Shown here one piece after another: positions 21,642-30,668 of a stretch of 64,000 nucleotides of DNA. A model generated the notes under the pieces. That model saw nothing but the letters and a program-made list of their open reading frames with translations. It did no database searches and was not told where the DNA came from. Position 1 is the stretch's first letter. The number at the start of each line of letters is the position of its first letter. The position numbers and the translations under genes were made by a program. The DNA is from Candida dubliniensis CD36 (Eukaryota > Ascomycota > Pichiomycetes > Serinales > Debaryomycetaceae), in assembly GCF_000026945.1 (NCBI RefSeq), contig NC_012863.1:773501-837500 (forward strand), given 5' to 3'.

Positions 21642-21662
21642 TTGAAATTTTAGTTATAAATA
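21642..21662 (+). promoter_or_regulatory. Core promoter of the 55-residue precursor: TTGAAATTTT plus TATAAATA
   Basis: TTGAAATTTT at 21642-21651 and TATAAATA at 21655-21662, 85 bases before the ATG. The match to 19777-19798 suggests the small gene kept a family promoter. Confidence 0.6.
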
Positions 21663-21739
21663 CCTACCAATAACTAGATTGAATTGCCTTTTGAACTTTA
21701 CTTTCTAATTGATTACCAAATCAAAACTCATTATAGAAA

Positions 21740-21907
21740 ATGAAATTCAACCAAATTGCTCCTGTTTCTTTATTCATCTTAGTATCTCAAGCACTTTTCT
21801 TTCCACGTAACTACAATGCAACACTCACCGAAAACTTGACTTTGAACGCTACTGCAAATACTGCTACTGTTGCTAATGGTACTACTGCTGTTACAACTAT
21901 TTGGTAG
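21740..21907 (+). CDS. Tiny secreted protein with ECE1-type signal peptide and dense N-glycosylation sequons
   Basis: The 55-residue product starts with MKFNQIAPVSLFILVSQA, matching the neighbours' signal peptides, but lacks KR sites and the 48-residue amphipathic unit. The mature 37 residues are Thr/Ala/Asn-rich and hold four N-x-T sequons (Asn26, Asn32, Asn36, Asn46). The final residue before the stop is Trp. The promoter is well preserved. It may be a truncated and diverged family copy, or a new small glycopeptide gene. It is short, so coding status needs expression data. Confidence 0.5.
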   Translation: MKFNQIAPVSLFILVSQALFFPRNYNATLTENLTLNATANTATVANGTTAVTTIW

Positions 21908-22014
21908 AATTGTTACTCAGACACGCTCTTGTTATCGATAGTTCGGTTTGACTTATCTTGTGAGTACATTTGCTTCACTAGATGAATTGATACTTTTTGT
22001 TTTTACCTCATTTA

Positions 22015-22028
22015 TTTTCGGTCTATGG
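22015..22028 (+). promoter_or_regulatory. 3' UTR motif TTTTCGGTCTATGG
   Basis: It lies 108 bases after the 21740 gene's stop. It is one of three related TTTTCGGTnTAT motifs in this cluster, with 8601-8614 and 16895-16908. Confidence 0.35.
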
Positions 22029-23737
22029 CTTTGTAGACACTATTAGAGGCTTACCCTCAATAATGTGTCATTCCTATTATTTTTATAACTTTTACATAAA
22101 TATACATTATTATGGCTTGAAAAATATCTGCAAAGAACACCACAGGCTTTTTCTTCTCATTTACTATACACTGAAGCATACGAAATTTTTCATCAACCCA
22201 AAGTAGAGCATTTGAAAGCAAGCCACATTGTCAGTACTGAATCATAATTGAATTGTCTTTTTTCCCTAATTTGGTTATCTTTTTTTACCGAAAGCTTTAT
22301 CTCTTTGAAACATATAACGAAAAACCATTTCTCACATGACATTAAAAGAGTGAATTAGCTAATCTCTTGATATGTATATTTAACCACAATTGACTGCCAC
22401 GTTTTGATAATAATAATTTCAAAAGAACTAAGCCTCACTCAAAAGCCACCATTAATTAGTTCGTCAAATACGATAAAGCCTCACTGGTTCCAAAAAACAT
22501 GGGGATTTGTGTGGTTTCCCCTTGAACTAAACTATAATTTGATCAAACCGGGAAAGTGCAAACGCAAGAGTCTGAGCTTAGTTTAGTTTGTGTAGTGGAA
22601 TTTACTATTCACAAACATGATTGTGATTTATATGTTTTTAACTATTTTCTAAGTTCATGCATTATCTAACCAAGAAAAAAACGGTATGGTTCGCTGCATC
22701 TACGTTAATGTTATCTTGGAGAGATATCTACTTATCAAAATATCGACCTCTCAATCCTGAGTGGCTACACTGGGGGTTTGAAACAATAGATATAAATATA
22801 TGATATACATATGCTTGGTTAATTGCACATCAATTTATTCTATCACAGCCAAGTAGTATAAAACATTAAAGTTCAACCACAACCGTTTGAAATCATATTC
22901 AAGAGAAAACAAGTTGAGTCCACAATCAAAGACAGCATAAAGGATAGTGTGCAGAATTCTTTCTCTACTCTCTTAATTGGGATGACAACATACACCGTAT
23001 TCTGTGGCATCAATAAGGTGTAACAACCGCCTTCCTTTTATATGTCAACTCTAATTATGTATATTAAAAAACAAAGTTGCAGCATATGTCAAAAACCTCG
23101 AAAACGTTTTACCAAAAGAATTTTGAATACAGTAGCTACTTGTAAAGTCGATAGTGATATATGTTACTACCGAAGCTGTTGATGATATTACTAAATAATT
23201 GCAAGATAGCTTCCAGGGTTTGGTATTATGTCTTCTCTTAAATTTTTAAAGTAGCATTGATCCCTGAGAGATACTAAAGTAATCAAGGCGGACAAACAAA
23301 TCTTTCTTAAAATATTATCTTTAAAATTGGTTAAAGCAATCACCTTATCAAACTCAATATCGGCACTTTCGCCATGTCAACAGAACAAGAGAAAATACAA
23401 AAGAGTGGCCCTTGATATATGGGATAAATTATTAAAGCTTTTTCTAATCAAAAAACTTCAAAGCTCAGGCGTTCATGAAAGTATCATTTTGACGGTGGTA
23501 TGAAGTTTAAATCTATCTTCTATTGCGCAATTTAATACCGTTCAAGGAAGAAAGAAGGAATGCTTCGTTTTTACACGGAGGGTATCAAACCTTATTCCAA
23601 AACTTAATTTTTTTATACTGTGGACAAATATGGAGTGTGGTTCTCTTTCTTATACTATAGTCACTTGCTCTATTTGAGTAGAAAGAATTGTAATATTACC
23701 CTTTAATTCAACACTAAACTGTTAGAAAATGTGGGAC

Positions 23738-23745
23738 TATAAATA
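23738..23745 (+). promoter_or_regulatory. TATA box of the ECE1-like gene at 23839
   Basis: TATAAATA lies 101 bases before the ATG, the same distance as for the 19892 gene. This supports the ATG at 23839 over an in-frame ATG at 23755 that would sit only 17 bases after the TATA. Confidence 0.6.
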
Positions 23746-23838
23746 TGACAGTAGATGTCCTTTGATTTGGAAATTTTTGTCTTCTATAATTCAATCTACA
23801 CTCCTCACTCCAATCAAACCCAAACTCAATCCTCAAAT

Positions 23839-24165
23839 ATGAAATTCTACAATATTGCTGCTTTTGCCTTCCTTGCTTCCTTCTCACAAGCTGCTGTTGC
23901 TCAATATGGTTCAGAAACCAAAAGAGATGTTGTTGCCGCCAATGCTGATGGTACTGTTGGCTTCAACGTAGTTGGTAAAAGAGAAGTTTCTCAAGAAGAA
24001 ATCCAAAACGTCAAGAGAGACACCATTGGTGATATTGTTAACGAAATCATTGCCGAAGGAGAAGTTCTTGTTCCAGAGGTTGTTGCTTTCCTTGAAAAAG
24101 TTCTTCCAGAAGTTGTTGATGCTCTCTTAAGACTTGCTCCAGCCCTTCTTGGTGGTCTCGCTTAG
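23839..24165 (+). CDS. ECE1-like short Kex2-processed secreted peptide precursor
   Basis: This 108-residue protein has a signal peptide at 1-19 (MKFYNIAAFAFLASFSQAA). KR sites at 28-29, 47-48 and 59-60 would release two short acidic or Gly-containing peptides and a terminal 48-residue peptide (61-108). That peptide is amphipathic with alternating hydrophobic and acidic residues and ends GGLA. The same unit occurs in the 19892 protein and the frameshifted 18366 copy, always directly after KRD. This is the cleanest precursor architecture in the cluster. The known relative is C. albicans Ece1, a longer precursor with several KR-separated peptides. This protein is much shorter and I do not claim it carries the cytolytic peptide. 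Confidence 0.75.
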   Translation: MKFYNIAAFAFLASFSQAAVAQYGSETKRDVVAANADGTVGFNVVGKREVSQEEIQNVKRDTIGDIVNEIIAEGEVLVPEVVAFLEKVLPEVVDALLRLAPALLGGLA

Positions 24166-25302
24166 GCAAAATAGAGTTAATCTCTTGCCTTCCTTTAGAT
24201 TTTGAGTTGATCTCAATGTACTAACTCTTAAATTGGTGCTGATCTAAAGTAGCAATAACAAGTTTGAATTCTTGTTGCTTTGCTTTTTACTTACACGTTT
24301 ATCTTTTTATTTCAGTTTTTTAGATTATTATTTTAGTTTCGTTCTGGTTTAGCTTGGTCTGAACTTTATTTATTTATTTATTTTTTTATTTTATTTATAA
24401 ACGTGATTATTTTTGAATTACTAAAATTTGTAACAAAACCAGAAGTATAAGTTAACTTAAAGTTCAAGATCCATACATTGATATTTGCAAAGTCGCACAA
24501 AAGAAGAATAGCCTCTAATAAATAAACACTATAGAGGAACTTTTATAGTACCATCACCCTAGTAATATTTAAGATAAATCCATAGTTTTTGTTGATTTGA
24601 GATGAATAATTGATGCTTTATCAGATGAATCAGTATTATAATACCTTCCATTAGTTGTTCATTACTAATAGTATTGTTGTAAATGGCTATCGAGGCACAG
24701 AGGGGAAATTTTTTTTTTTTTCCGCCAAGACGTGTCTCACAATAAGAGAATAAACTTCAATTGGACCTTCCTCGGATTTATCACTTTTACCAGAAAAAAA
24801 AATCTCCCACTTGCAATAAATCCGATCAAGCGGCGTTTCTCATCTTTTTTCCATCATCTTTCATTTTTTATCAGTTAATCGATGAAACTAAAAGTATTTT
24901 ATTGGATTTGATTGGTCTTTAACTTTCAGACCTATAAGGCCAATTGTTTTTTCAACTTTCTATGTGCTTCACAAACATTTCAATAAACATAATTTCTGTA
25001 ATATTACATCTACGGGACAAGAATCAAATACTTAATCCACTGGTATTAGCTATCAGAAAAAGAAATCGACTCTGTTCTGTTGTAGTGCCTTATATTTTTT
25101 TGTGCAGAAAACTGGTCAATAAATTCCGCCTAAAAGGCCTCTTATCTTCAAGTTTTAAGTTTTCCCGCATTTTTTCCAACACGTATGAATTGAATCCACA
25201 GTTTTTTACACGAATAAAAATTTTTTTTTTTTCCCTTCAACATCACATTTCCTTCTTACCACTTGTTGTGCATCCCCTTTAGTTTGATTAGCAATTGAAA
25301 AA
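24166..25302. other. 1.1-kb intergenic region
   Basis: It holds the 3' flank of the 23839 gene, poly(T) tracts and the promoter of the transporter at 25303. An open frame at 24944-25282 has no domain and ends just before the transporter; I take it as chance. Confidence 0.6.
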
Positions 25303-27045
25303 ATGACTATACAGGATCACAATTCAATCCATCCCAATGTTATTCAAGATATTTCTACTGATGCTCCTGGAATCGTTGCTGGCGAGTTGGCTGCAGAAGA
25401 TGAAGGATTATTAAGTAATAATGCTTTGAAAACTCATACATACGGATCAGTAGCAACACAAGAAACCCATTATGAGATTGATGATCCTAATGGAGGATAT
25501 GCCTTACCTAAAGCTCAATTATATACTGTTGTTTCCAGTTTATTTATGGCATCTTTTTTGGCAGCTTTGGACGGAACTGTAGTTACTACGTTATTGACTT
25601 TAATTGCTTCAGAATTACATGCAGTGTCAAACATTTCGTGGATTGCTACTGCTTATTTATTGTCATCGGCAGCTTTTCAACCTATATTTGGTAAATTATC
25701 TGATATATTTGGAAGGAAGACATTATTGCTTGGATGTAGTACATTGTTTGCTGTTGGGTGTGCCATCTGTGGAATCGCTGACTCAGTTTTAGTTTTAGTT
25801 ATTGGTAGATTTGTCACTGGATGTGGAGGATCAGGGTTAACTTCGTTGGGGACTATTACCATGTCTGATATAATTCCATTGAGAGATAGAGGATATTTCC
25901 AAGGATTGGCTAATATTTTCTTTGGATTGGGTGCTGCATCAGGCGGAGCCATAGGTGGATTATTAGCTGATTGGCTTGGTTGGAAGTATGTTTTCATTTT
26001 ACAAGTTCCTTTAGCTTTATCAGTTTTCTTTGCAATTTATTTTTTCTTGAATTTACCAGAAGGTTCACCTGGATTAGGTATGGAAGGTAATGTTTCGGAA
26101 AAGTTGAAGCGTGTTGACTTTTTAGGATCATTCTTTTTGGTTAGTTCTCTTATGGTATTTTTAAGTGCAGCCTCCTTGGGTGGTAGAGAAATTGCTTATT
26201 CATCATTTACATTTATTGGATTATCAATTTCTGCTCTTGCATTATTGGCAGCTTTTGTTGCTGTTGAACTTTATGTCTCACAAGAGCCAATATTACCAAT
26301 AGAATTGTTTGCCAATAGAACTGTTTTAGCTTCCTCGTTAACCAATTGGTTCTATACCATGGCCATTTTCACAACGTTATTCTATGTTCCAATTTATTAC
26401 AGTTCTGTTATAGGATTAACACCTACACAAAATGGGATGAGATTGGTACCTAACTTTTTTGGTGTATCATTTGGTTCTGTTGGAGCCGGAATTTATATGA
26501 AAAAAACTGGTCGTTATTACAAGTTGGCAGTTGTAGCAGGTGTGCTTGCTATATTTGGTGTGGCAAAAATAGTGTTACTCACTCCTAATATCCCAACATG
26601 GCAACAGTTTTTATTGTTAATTCCTTCAGGATTGGGTTACTCATGTATATTAACTGTTACTTTGCTTGCCTTGATTGCAGCTGCACCTTTAAAATACCAA
26701 GCTTGTACCACATCAATTCAATACACTTTCAGATCAACTGGTTCTACATTAGGGGTGTCTGCTGCAACGGCAGTTTTCCAAAATGTTTTACTCCACCAAT
26801 TGACTAACAAAATCAATAAATTAGTTACTGATCCTAAAGAAGCGGCAAAGATTATTGCCAAAGCTTTGGACAGTACGGAGTACGTAAATGAGGCTCCTAA
26901 ATATGTTAGAGAAGTTATAAGAGCTTCATATGATGCTGGGTGCAAGGGAGCTTTTGGATTTGCATTTGCCACCATTGTTCTTGGTGTCATTTCATCTTTG
27001 TTCATGAGAGAGCACGTTTTACACACGAGCATTAATAGAGACTAA
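25303..27045 (+). CDS. MFS transporter, DHA2/VBA type (14 membrane segments)
   Basis: This 580-residue membrane protein has a hydrophilic N terminus of about 65 residues. The major-facilitator motif GKLSDIFGRKTLLLG lies in the first cytoplasmic loop, with LDGTVVTT in segment 1 and GRFVTGCGGSG in segment 4. Hydrophobic segments extend to residue about 570, consistent with 14 spans. The closest family I recognise is yeast Vba1/Vba2, vacuolar transporters of basic amino acids within the DHA2 drug:H+ antiporter group. A vacuolar amino-acid role is therefore likely but drug export cannot be excluded. It is convergent with the 28617 gene, with 48 bases between stops. Confidence 0.85.
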   Translation: MTIQDHNSIHPNVIQDISTDAPGIVAGELAAEDEGLLSNNALKTHTYGSVATQETHYEIDDPNGGYALPKAQLYTVVSSLFMASFLAALDGTVVTTLLTLIASELHAVSNISWIATAYLLSSAAFQPIFGKLSDIFGRKTLLLGCSTLFAVGCAICGIADSVLVLVIGRFVTGCGGSGLTSLGTITMSDIIPLRDRGYFQGLANIFFGLGAASGGAIGGLLADWLGWKYVFILQVPLALSVFFAIYFFLNLPEGSPGLGMEGNVSEKLKRVDFLGSFFLVSSLMVFLSAASLGGREIAYSSFTFIGLSISALALLAAFVAVELYVSQEPILPIELFANRTVLASSLTNWFYTMAIFTTLFYVPIYYSSVIGLTPTQNGMRLVPNFFGVSFGSVGAGIYMKKTGRYYKLAVVAGVLAIFGVAKIVLLTPNIPTWQQFLLLIPSGLGYSCILTVTLLALIAAAPLKYQACTTSIQYTFRSTGSTLGVSAATAVFQNVLLHQLTNKINKLVTDPKEAAKIIAKALDSTEYVNEAPKYVREVIRASYDAGCKGAFGFAFATIVLGVISSLFMREHVLHTSINRD

Positions 27046-27093
27046 ACAGATATGTATTATATATTCCTTTTTTTTTTTTTTATAATGTAAAAA

Positions 27094-28617
27094 CTATTCA
27101 TCTATATTTCGTTTTATTTGGTATTGATGATTTTTACCTTGAACAACAAAAATATTTGGTGGTGATGATGTGATGCCATACAACGGTTCGTGGTTTGCAT
27201 TAAAAGTTGGTTCACTTTCATCGTTGTCGTTGAGATTGAAATGAGATATTCTAAGAGGATGTTTAGATTTGAGTTTAGGTGAAAATAATGAAATACCAAT
27301 TGGAGATGCATGAGGCAGCAATTGCAATTGCAACTGCTGCTGCTGCAGCAGCAGCAGTCCAAAAGCATTAGCACCATTGTTTCTAGGACTCAATAATGGA
27401 CTTAACATTGGTGACATCACTTCATCATTTCTTATTGCTTCTTCAAGAGCATGCTCAATGACTTCCTCTATTAAATCGTTCTCAGATGTTATATTGACAT
27501 TGACCAACACGACTGCAACTAGGATGCAAACAATACCAAAAACATACACAAAACTGGTTTTCACAGAATTCCCAGTTGATATTAACACGAGATAATCAAT
27601 CAAAATTGTGATTGGGATCACTGACGTCAAAGTTAAAGATACTACCAATGGAGAAGTCAACAACATGGCCAACACAGAAGTGTAATCGGAAATGACAGAA
27701 AATACACCATTAATAAAAATGCTAGCTAAAATAGTATTATTTGGAGGAGGAAATTGAAATTCTTCAATCTCCAATAGATCAACCACATACAATATTGGCA
27801 CACCGATAACAAAAGTTATTAATCCCACGTATCCAAAAAGTCTTCTTTCGTTAGTTGTTTTATCCCCAGTACCACATTTCAACTTCATAATAAGCAAATA
27901 AAAGGCATACATTAATGCTGCACCCAATGCCAATGTATTTCCAAGTACAGGATTTTTCGGTTGAAATTTGCCTTTCCCCCCTGAAGTATTACTAAAACTT
28001 ACCAAAAACACTCCCAAACAACTACCAATCACACATATTGCCTTTTTAATTGTAAAAATTTCTGTTTTGAGTATCACTCCTATTATTAACGTAAACATTG
28101 ATGTTGTTGATCCCATAACTGTTTGATTCAGAGCTGATGTGAACTTTAACGCAGACATCCCAAGAACATTATATAAATAATAAATGACTGATATCTGAAA
28201 TGCTAAAATAAATACTTCTTGGGGAGTTAATTCTGAAACATTATCATTCTTTTCTTTCGATTTTGTTTGAAGTAATGGCGAGTCTTCTTCTTCTTCTTTA
28301 ATCGGAGTTTGAGAAAAAATACTCCAACTCTTAACTAGAATTATATCGGGTAATAAATTTATGGAGAAACATGACCCAGTAATTACTGCAAATAACCAAG
28401 GTTTTTCATAATCATCTCCTTTCAATACTGCATTGACCAATTCTAAACCAATAATCCAAGTAGCCAACGCAATCACAAGAAGAATTATCCCAAGTTTATA
28501 ATTTTGTATTTCTTGTTGGTTGATAATATCAATAATATCATTAGGATCAGCAGTAATTCTTGGAGAAAGTCTGTCAAATCTGGGAGATCTGATCAGAAGT
28601 AAAGGTGTGTTGGGCAT
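27094..28617 (-). CDS. YML018C/THI74-type DMT-superfamily transporter
   Basis: This 507-residue protein has about ten hydrophobic segments: the first at 43-65, and the EamA-like second half from about 210 to 370. The arrangement resembles SLC35F-type proteins and yeast vacuolar YML018C/Thi74. A Ser/Thr-conserved stretch in the middle (FTSALNQTVMGSTTSMFTL) matches the family pattern. The substrate is unknown. The hydrophilic C-terminal tail (about 400-507) contains MSPMLSPLLSPR and a run of four CTG codons followed by four CAG codons (residues 421-428). In a CUG-Ser yeast this reads Ser4-Gln4, not Leu4-Gln4. Confidence 0.8.
   Translation of the reverse strand: MPNTPLLLIRSPRFDRLSPRITADPNDIIDIINQQEIQNYKLGIILLVIALATWIIGLELVNAVLKGDDYEKPWLFAVITGSCFSINLLPDIILVKSWSIFSQTPIKEEEEDSPLLQTKSKEKNDNVSELTPQEVFILAFQISVIYYLYNVLGMSALKFTSALNQTVMGSTTSMFTLIIGVILKTEIFTIKKAICVIGSCLGVFLVSFSNTSGGKGKFQPKNPVLGNTLALGAALMYAFYLLIMKLKCGTGDKTTNERRLFGYVGLITFVIGVPILYVVDLLEIEEFQFPPPNNTILASIFINGVFSVISDYTSVLAMLLTSPLVVSLTLTSVIPITILIDYLVLISTGNSVKTSFVYVFGIVCILVAVVLVNVNITSENDLIEEVIEHALEEAIRNDEVMSPMLSPLLSPRNNGANAFGLLLLQQQQLQLQLLPHASPIGISLFSPKLKSKHPLRISHFNLNDNDESEPTFNANHEPLYGITSSPPNIFVVQGKNHQYQIKRNIDE
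27334..27357. repeat. Perfect (CTG)4(CAG)4 palindrome inside a coding region
   Basis: Twenty-four bases form a perfect inverted repeat able to fold as a hairpin. On the coding (minus) strand it is in codon phase, codons 421-428. Confidence 0.95.
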
Positions 28618-29147
28618 GAAGTGTTCCTCGATTTCTTAAATACGGAGCCTTTCTATTGTTCTAGAAAAATAATAAATTATAAGGCACCAAATAATGATTT
28701 GAAATTCAAAGACAAATAGTGGCTTTTTTCTTTAGTTGTAATAGAAGAAGTAAAAATTTATTATTTGACTTAGTGGTGATTAGAATCAATGTGTGCTTCC
28801 ATTGATTTTTGATGATGACCGTTGTTGTTGCGGCTGCACTAGAAAAGAGATCAAATAGTTTGTTACTGATAAGAGAGAGATTATGCGCTTGTACTTACCC
28901 CATTAGGCAAGTGATCGCGGTACTTAATATATTTTTTTGCGCTAAGACCAACAACAACAAGCGTAATTCCGCTTCGCATACATCTAACGTTCTTCTTCTT
29001 TTAATTCAAATTACAACAATAATAAATCAGGAGATTTGGTACTACTACTTTAATCAATACAGCATTACATTATATGAATATTGTCTATTAAATAATATTA
29101 ACAAGGTTTATTAGTCAAGAACAGGAATATCTGGAGTGACAACAACT
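28618..29147. other. Intergenic region upstream of the YML018C-like gene
   Basis: 530 bases between two minus-strand genes. It should hold the promoter of the 28617 gene and the 3' flank of the oxygenase at 30158. No further gene is seen. Confidence 0.55.
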
Positions 29148-30158
29148 TTACTTCTTCCATCCATATGTAGCTGCCAATCTCTTTTGTAAATGTTGCTTTG
29201 CTGTTATATATGTTGTTTCTTTGTTAGCACCTCTTCCTTCAATTGCTCTTATAATTTCACTAGGTACAGGTTCTAATAATGCATTGTCACTAGGATGACT
29301 GAAAAATACTATTGAATACCTATCTTGTCCCAATTCTTGTGCTTTAGCAGGGAATTTCACTCGATGAATAGTTGACTTCAATAACCCTGCTGTCCAGTAA
29401 CTTAACAAATCACCAATATTAACCACTAATGGAGGTGCCATTTTTTCAACAGTAGAAGAAATAAAGGGAACTTGTTCCCATTTCTTCGATATAGGTGAAA
29501 AAATCTCTAAACCTTCTTGATTCTCCTTTTGAAATAATAGTGTCATAGAACCATAATCAGTATGAGCACCAGCTCTTATCACACTTTCTGGATTCAATGA
29601 TTTCTGACATGGATAATGAAGAAATCTAAAAGTAGATCCAGATTCACAATCACTAGCATATCTTGAAGCAAACCAATTTTCACCTTTCACTTTATCGTCA
29701 TCATCATCCTCGATTTCTAAAGCTCGAGCAAGCATACGAAGAATCTTGATAGATAATTGATATAATCTAAGAATTGTGTTTGAAATCAATTCATCCCTTT
29801 CTTTGTTATTGGAAATCCAATCGGGAATCACATTTAAAGATTTACCAGTTTCAAAATTCAAATTAGCAATGTTCAATGCCTCCTTGGGATCACCTTGAGT
29901 TTGACTATTAGGATCAAGATTTTCTTTGCCTAACATTACATAACCATGATTTGAAGAATCAACTGAATATTTCGATTTATAAGTGCTTGGTAATTCAAAA
30001 AATGATTTTGATAATTCAAATAATTTATCAACTTCTGCTTGAGTGAAATCATGTCCTTCAAGAAATAAAAACCCTTGAGAAGTTGCAGCATCAAGCAACT
30101 CTTTGGCAGTTGTAAGAGAATCTTCAGAAATATTTATCACCTTGAGTGGATTTGACAT
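29148..30158 (-). CDS. 2-oxoglutarate/Fe(II)-dependent dioxygenase, isopenicillin N synthase-like
   Basis: This 336-residue soluble protein has the non-haem dioxygenase layout. The N-terminal DIOX_N-like half includes GFLFLEGHDF and SKSFFELP. The C-terminal 2OG-Fe(II) half carries the iron ligands His199 and Asp201 (AHTDYGSMTLLF) and His265 (STIHRV), with Arg280/Ser282 (RYSIVFF) positioned to bind 2-oxoglutarate. Members oxidise varied small molecules. Fungal homologues without biosynthetic clusters are mostly uncharacterised, and no cluster is present here. All catalytic residues are intact, so it is probably active. Confidence 0.88.
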   Translation of the reverse strand: MSNPLKVINISEDSLTTAKELLDAATSQGFLFLEGHDFTQAEVDKLFELSKSFFELPSTYKSKYSVDSSNHGYVMLGKENLDPNSQTQGDPKEALNIANLNFETGKSLNVIPDWISNNKERDELISNTILRLYQLSIKILRMLARALEIEDDDDDKVKGENWFASRYASDCESGSTFRFLHYPCQKSLNPESVIRAGAHTDYGSMTLLFQKENQEGLEIFSPISKKWEQVPFISSTVEKMAPPLVVNIGDLLSYWTAGLLKSTIHRVKFPAKAQELGQDRYSIVFFSHPSDNALLEPVPSEIIRAIEGRGANKETTYITAKQHLQKRLAATYGWKK

Positions 30159-30668
30159 TGGTAATTAAGTAATACTGGTAGTTATTATATGAAGTGAAAT
30201 CCTATTGAGTTTTATAGTACAGATTATTGATCGGAATTATTACTGGGGATTTAGATAACAAGCGAAGAGTAGTGTGATGCTCAATAATTTTTGTTTTTGC
30301 AATTAATTACGAGTCAGAATTGAAATGGTCTTACATCATATCATATTATGTCAATGTAGCTCTTGTTAGCTGCAAATGGATAGCTTACTGGTATTAAGTT
30401 ATCTTATTTACTGGTTTCATTGATGAGCGTCTTACTATCAGGAAGCAGCTTTGTTTAAATAATGGTAGAAAAGAGCCAACTCATTCTCAGACAGAGTCAA
30501 TTAAAAGAATGCTTAACTAATAAGATATTTAATGGAATGTAGGTCAGGCTATTCTTGATCATCAGTTTACAAAGCACAATAGACCTAACCAGTTAAGATG
30601 CAGTTGCTAAAGATTCGGACTAGAAGTTTATCTTCTGAAGTTGCTATATACATACATATAATACACTC
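30159..30668. other. Intergenic region upstream of the dioxygenase
   Basis: 510 bases between the dioxygenase start and the TRM5 stop, both on the minus strand. No gene or strong motif is seen. Confidence 0.55.

Larger units (their letters stand above)
20447..21739. other. 1.3-kb intergenic region, containing one small signal-peptide-like ORF
   Basis: AT-rich sequence without an intact larger gene. It contains the 44-codon ORF at 21311-21445 and the promoter of the 21740 gene. Confidence 0.6.
21908..23838. other. 1.9-kb intergenic region before the ECE1-like gene at 23839
   Basis: No supported gene. A TTTTCGGTCTATGG motif at 22015-22028 resembles the wall-protein 3' UTR motifs. Weak in-frame echoes of family proteins occur near 23073-23126 and 22918-23024 but are too short to call. 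Confidence 0.55.

Noticed and set aside
22918..23024. Frame ending TTYTVFCGINKV, resembling the YTTFCPL end of flocculin type-3 units
   Set aside because: Only a few residues match and the SCSNNxCS half is absent; chance similarity in AT-rich sequence is likely.
23073..23126. Short frame reading KVAAYVKNLENVLPKEF, reminiscent of the VVAFLEKVLPE core of the ECE1-like unit
   Set aside because: Too short, bounded by stops, and it needs gaps to align; there is no signal peptide or KR nearby. It is recorded only as a weak echo.
23755..23838. Upstream in-frame ATG extending the ECE1-like protein by 28 residues
   Set aside because: It would bury the signal peptide and lies only 10 bases after the TATA box.
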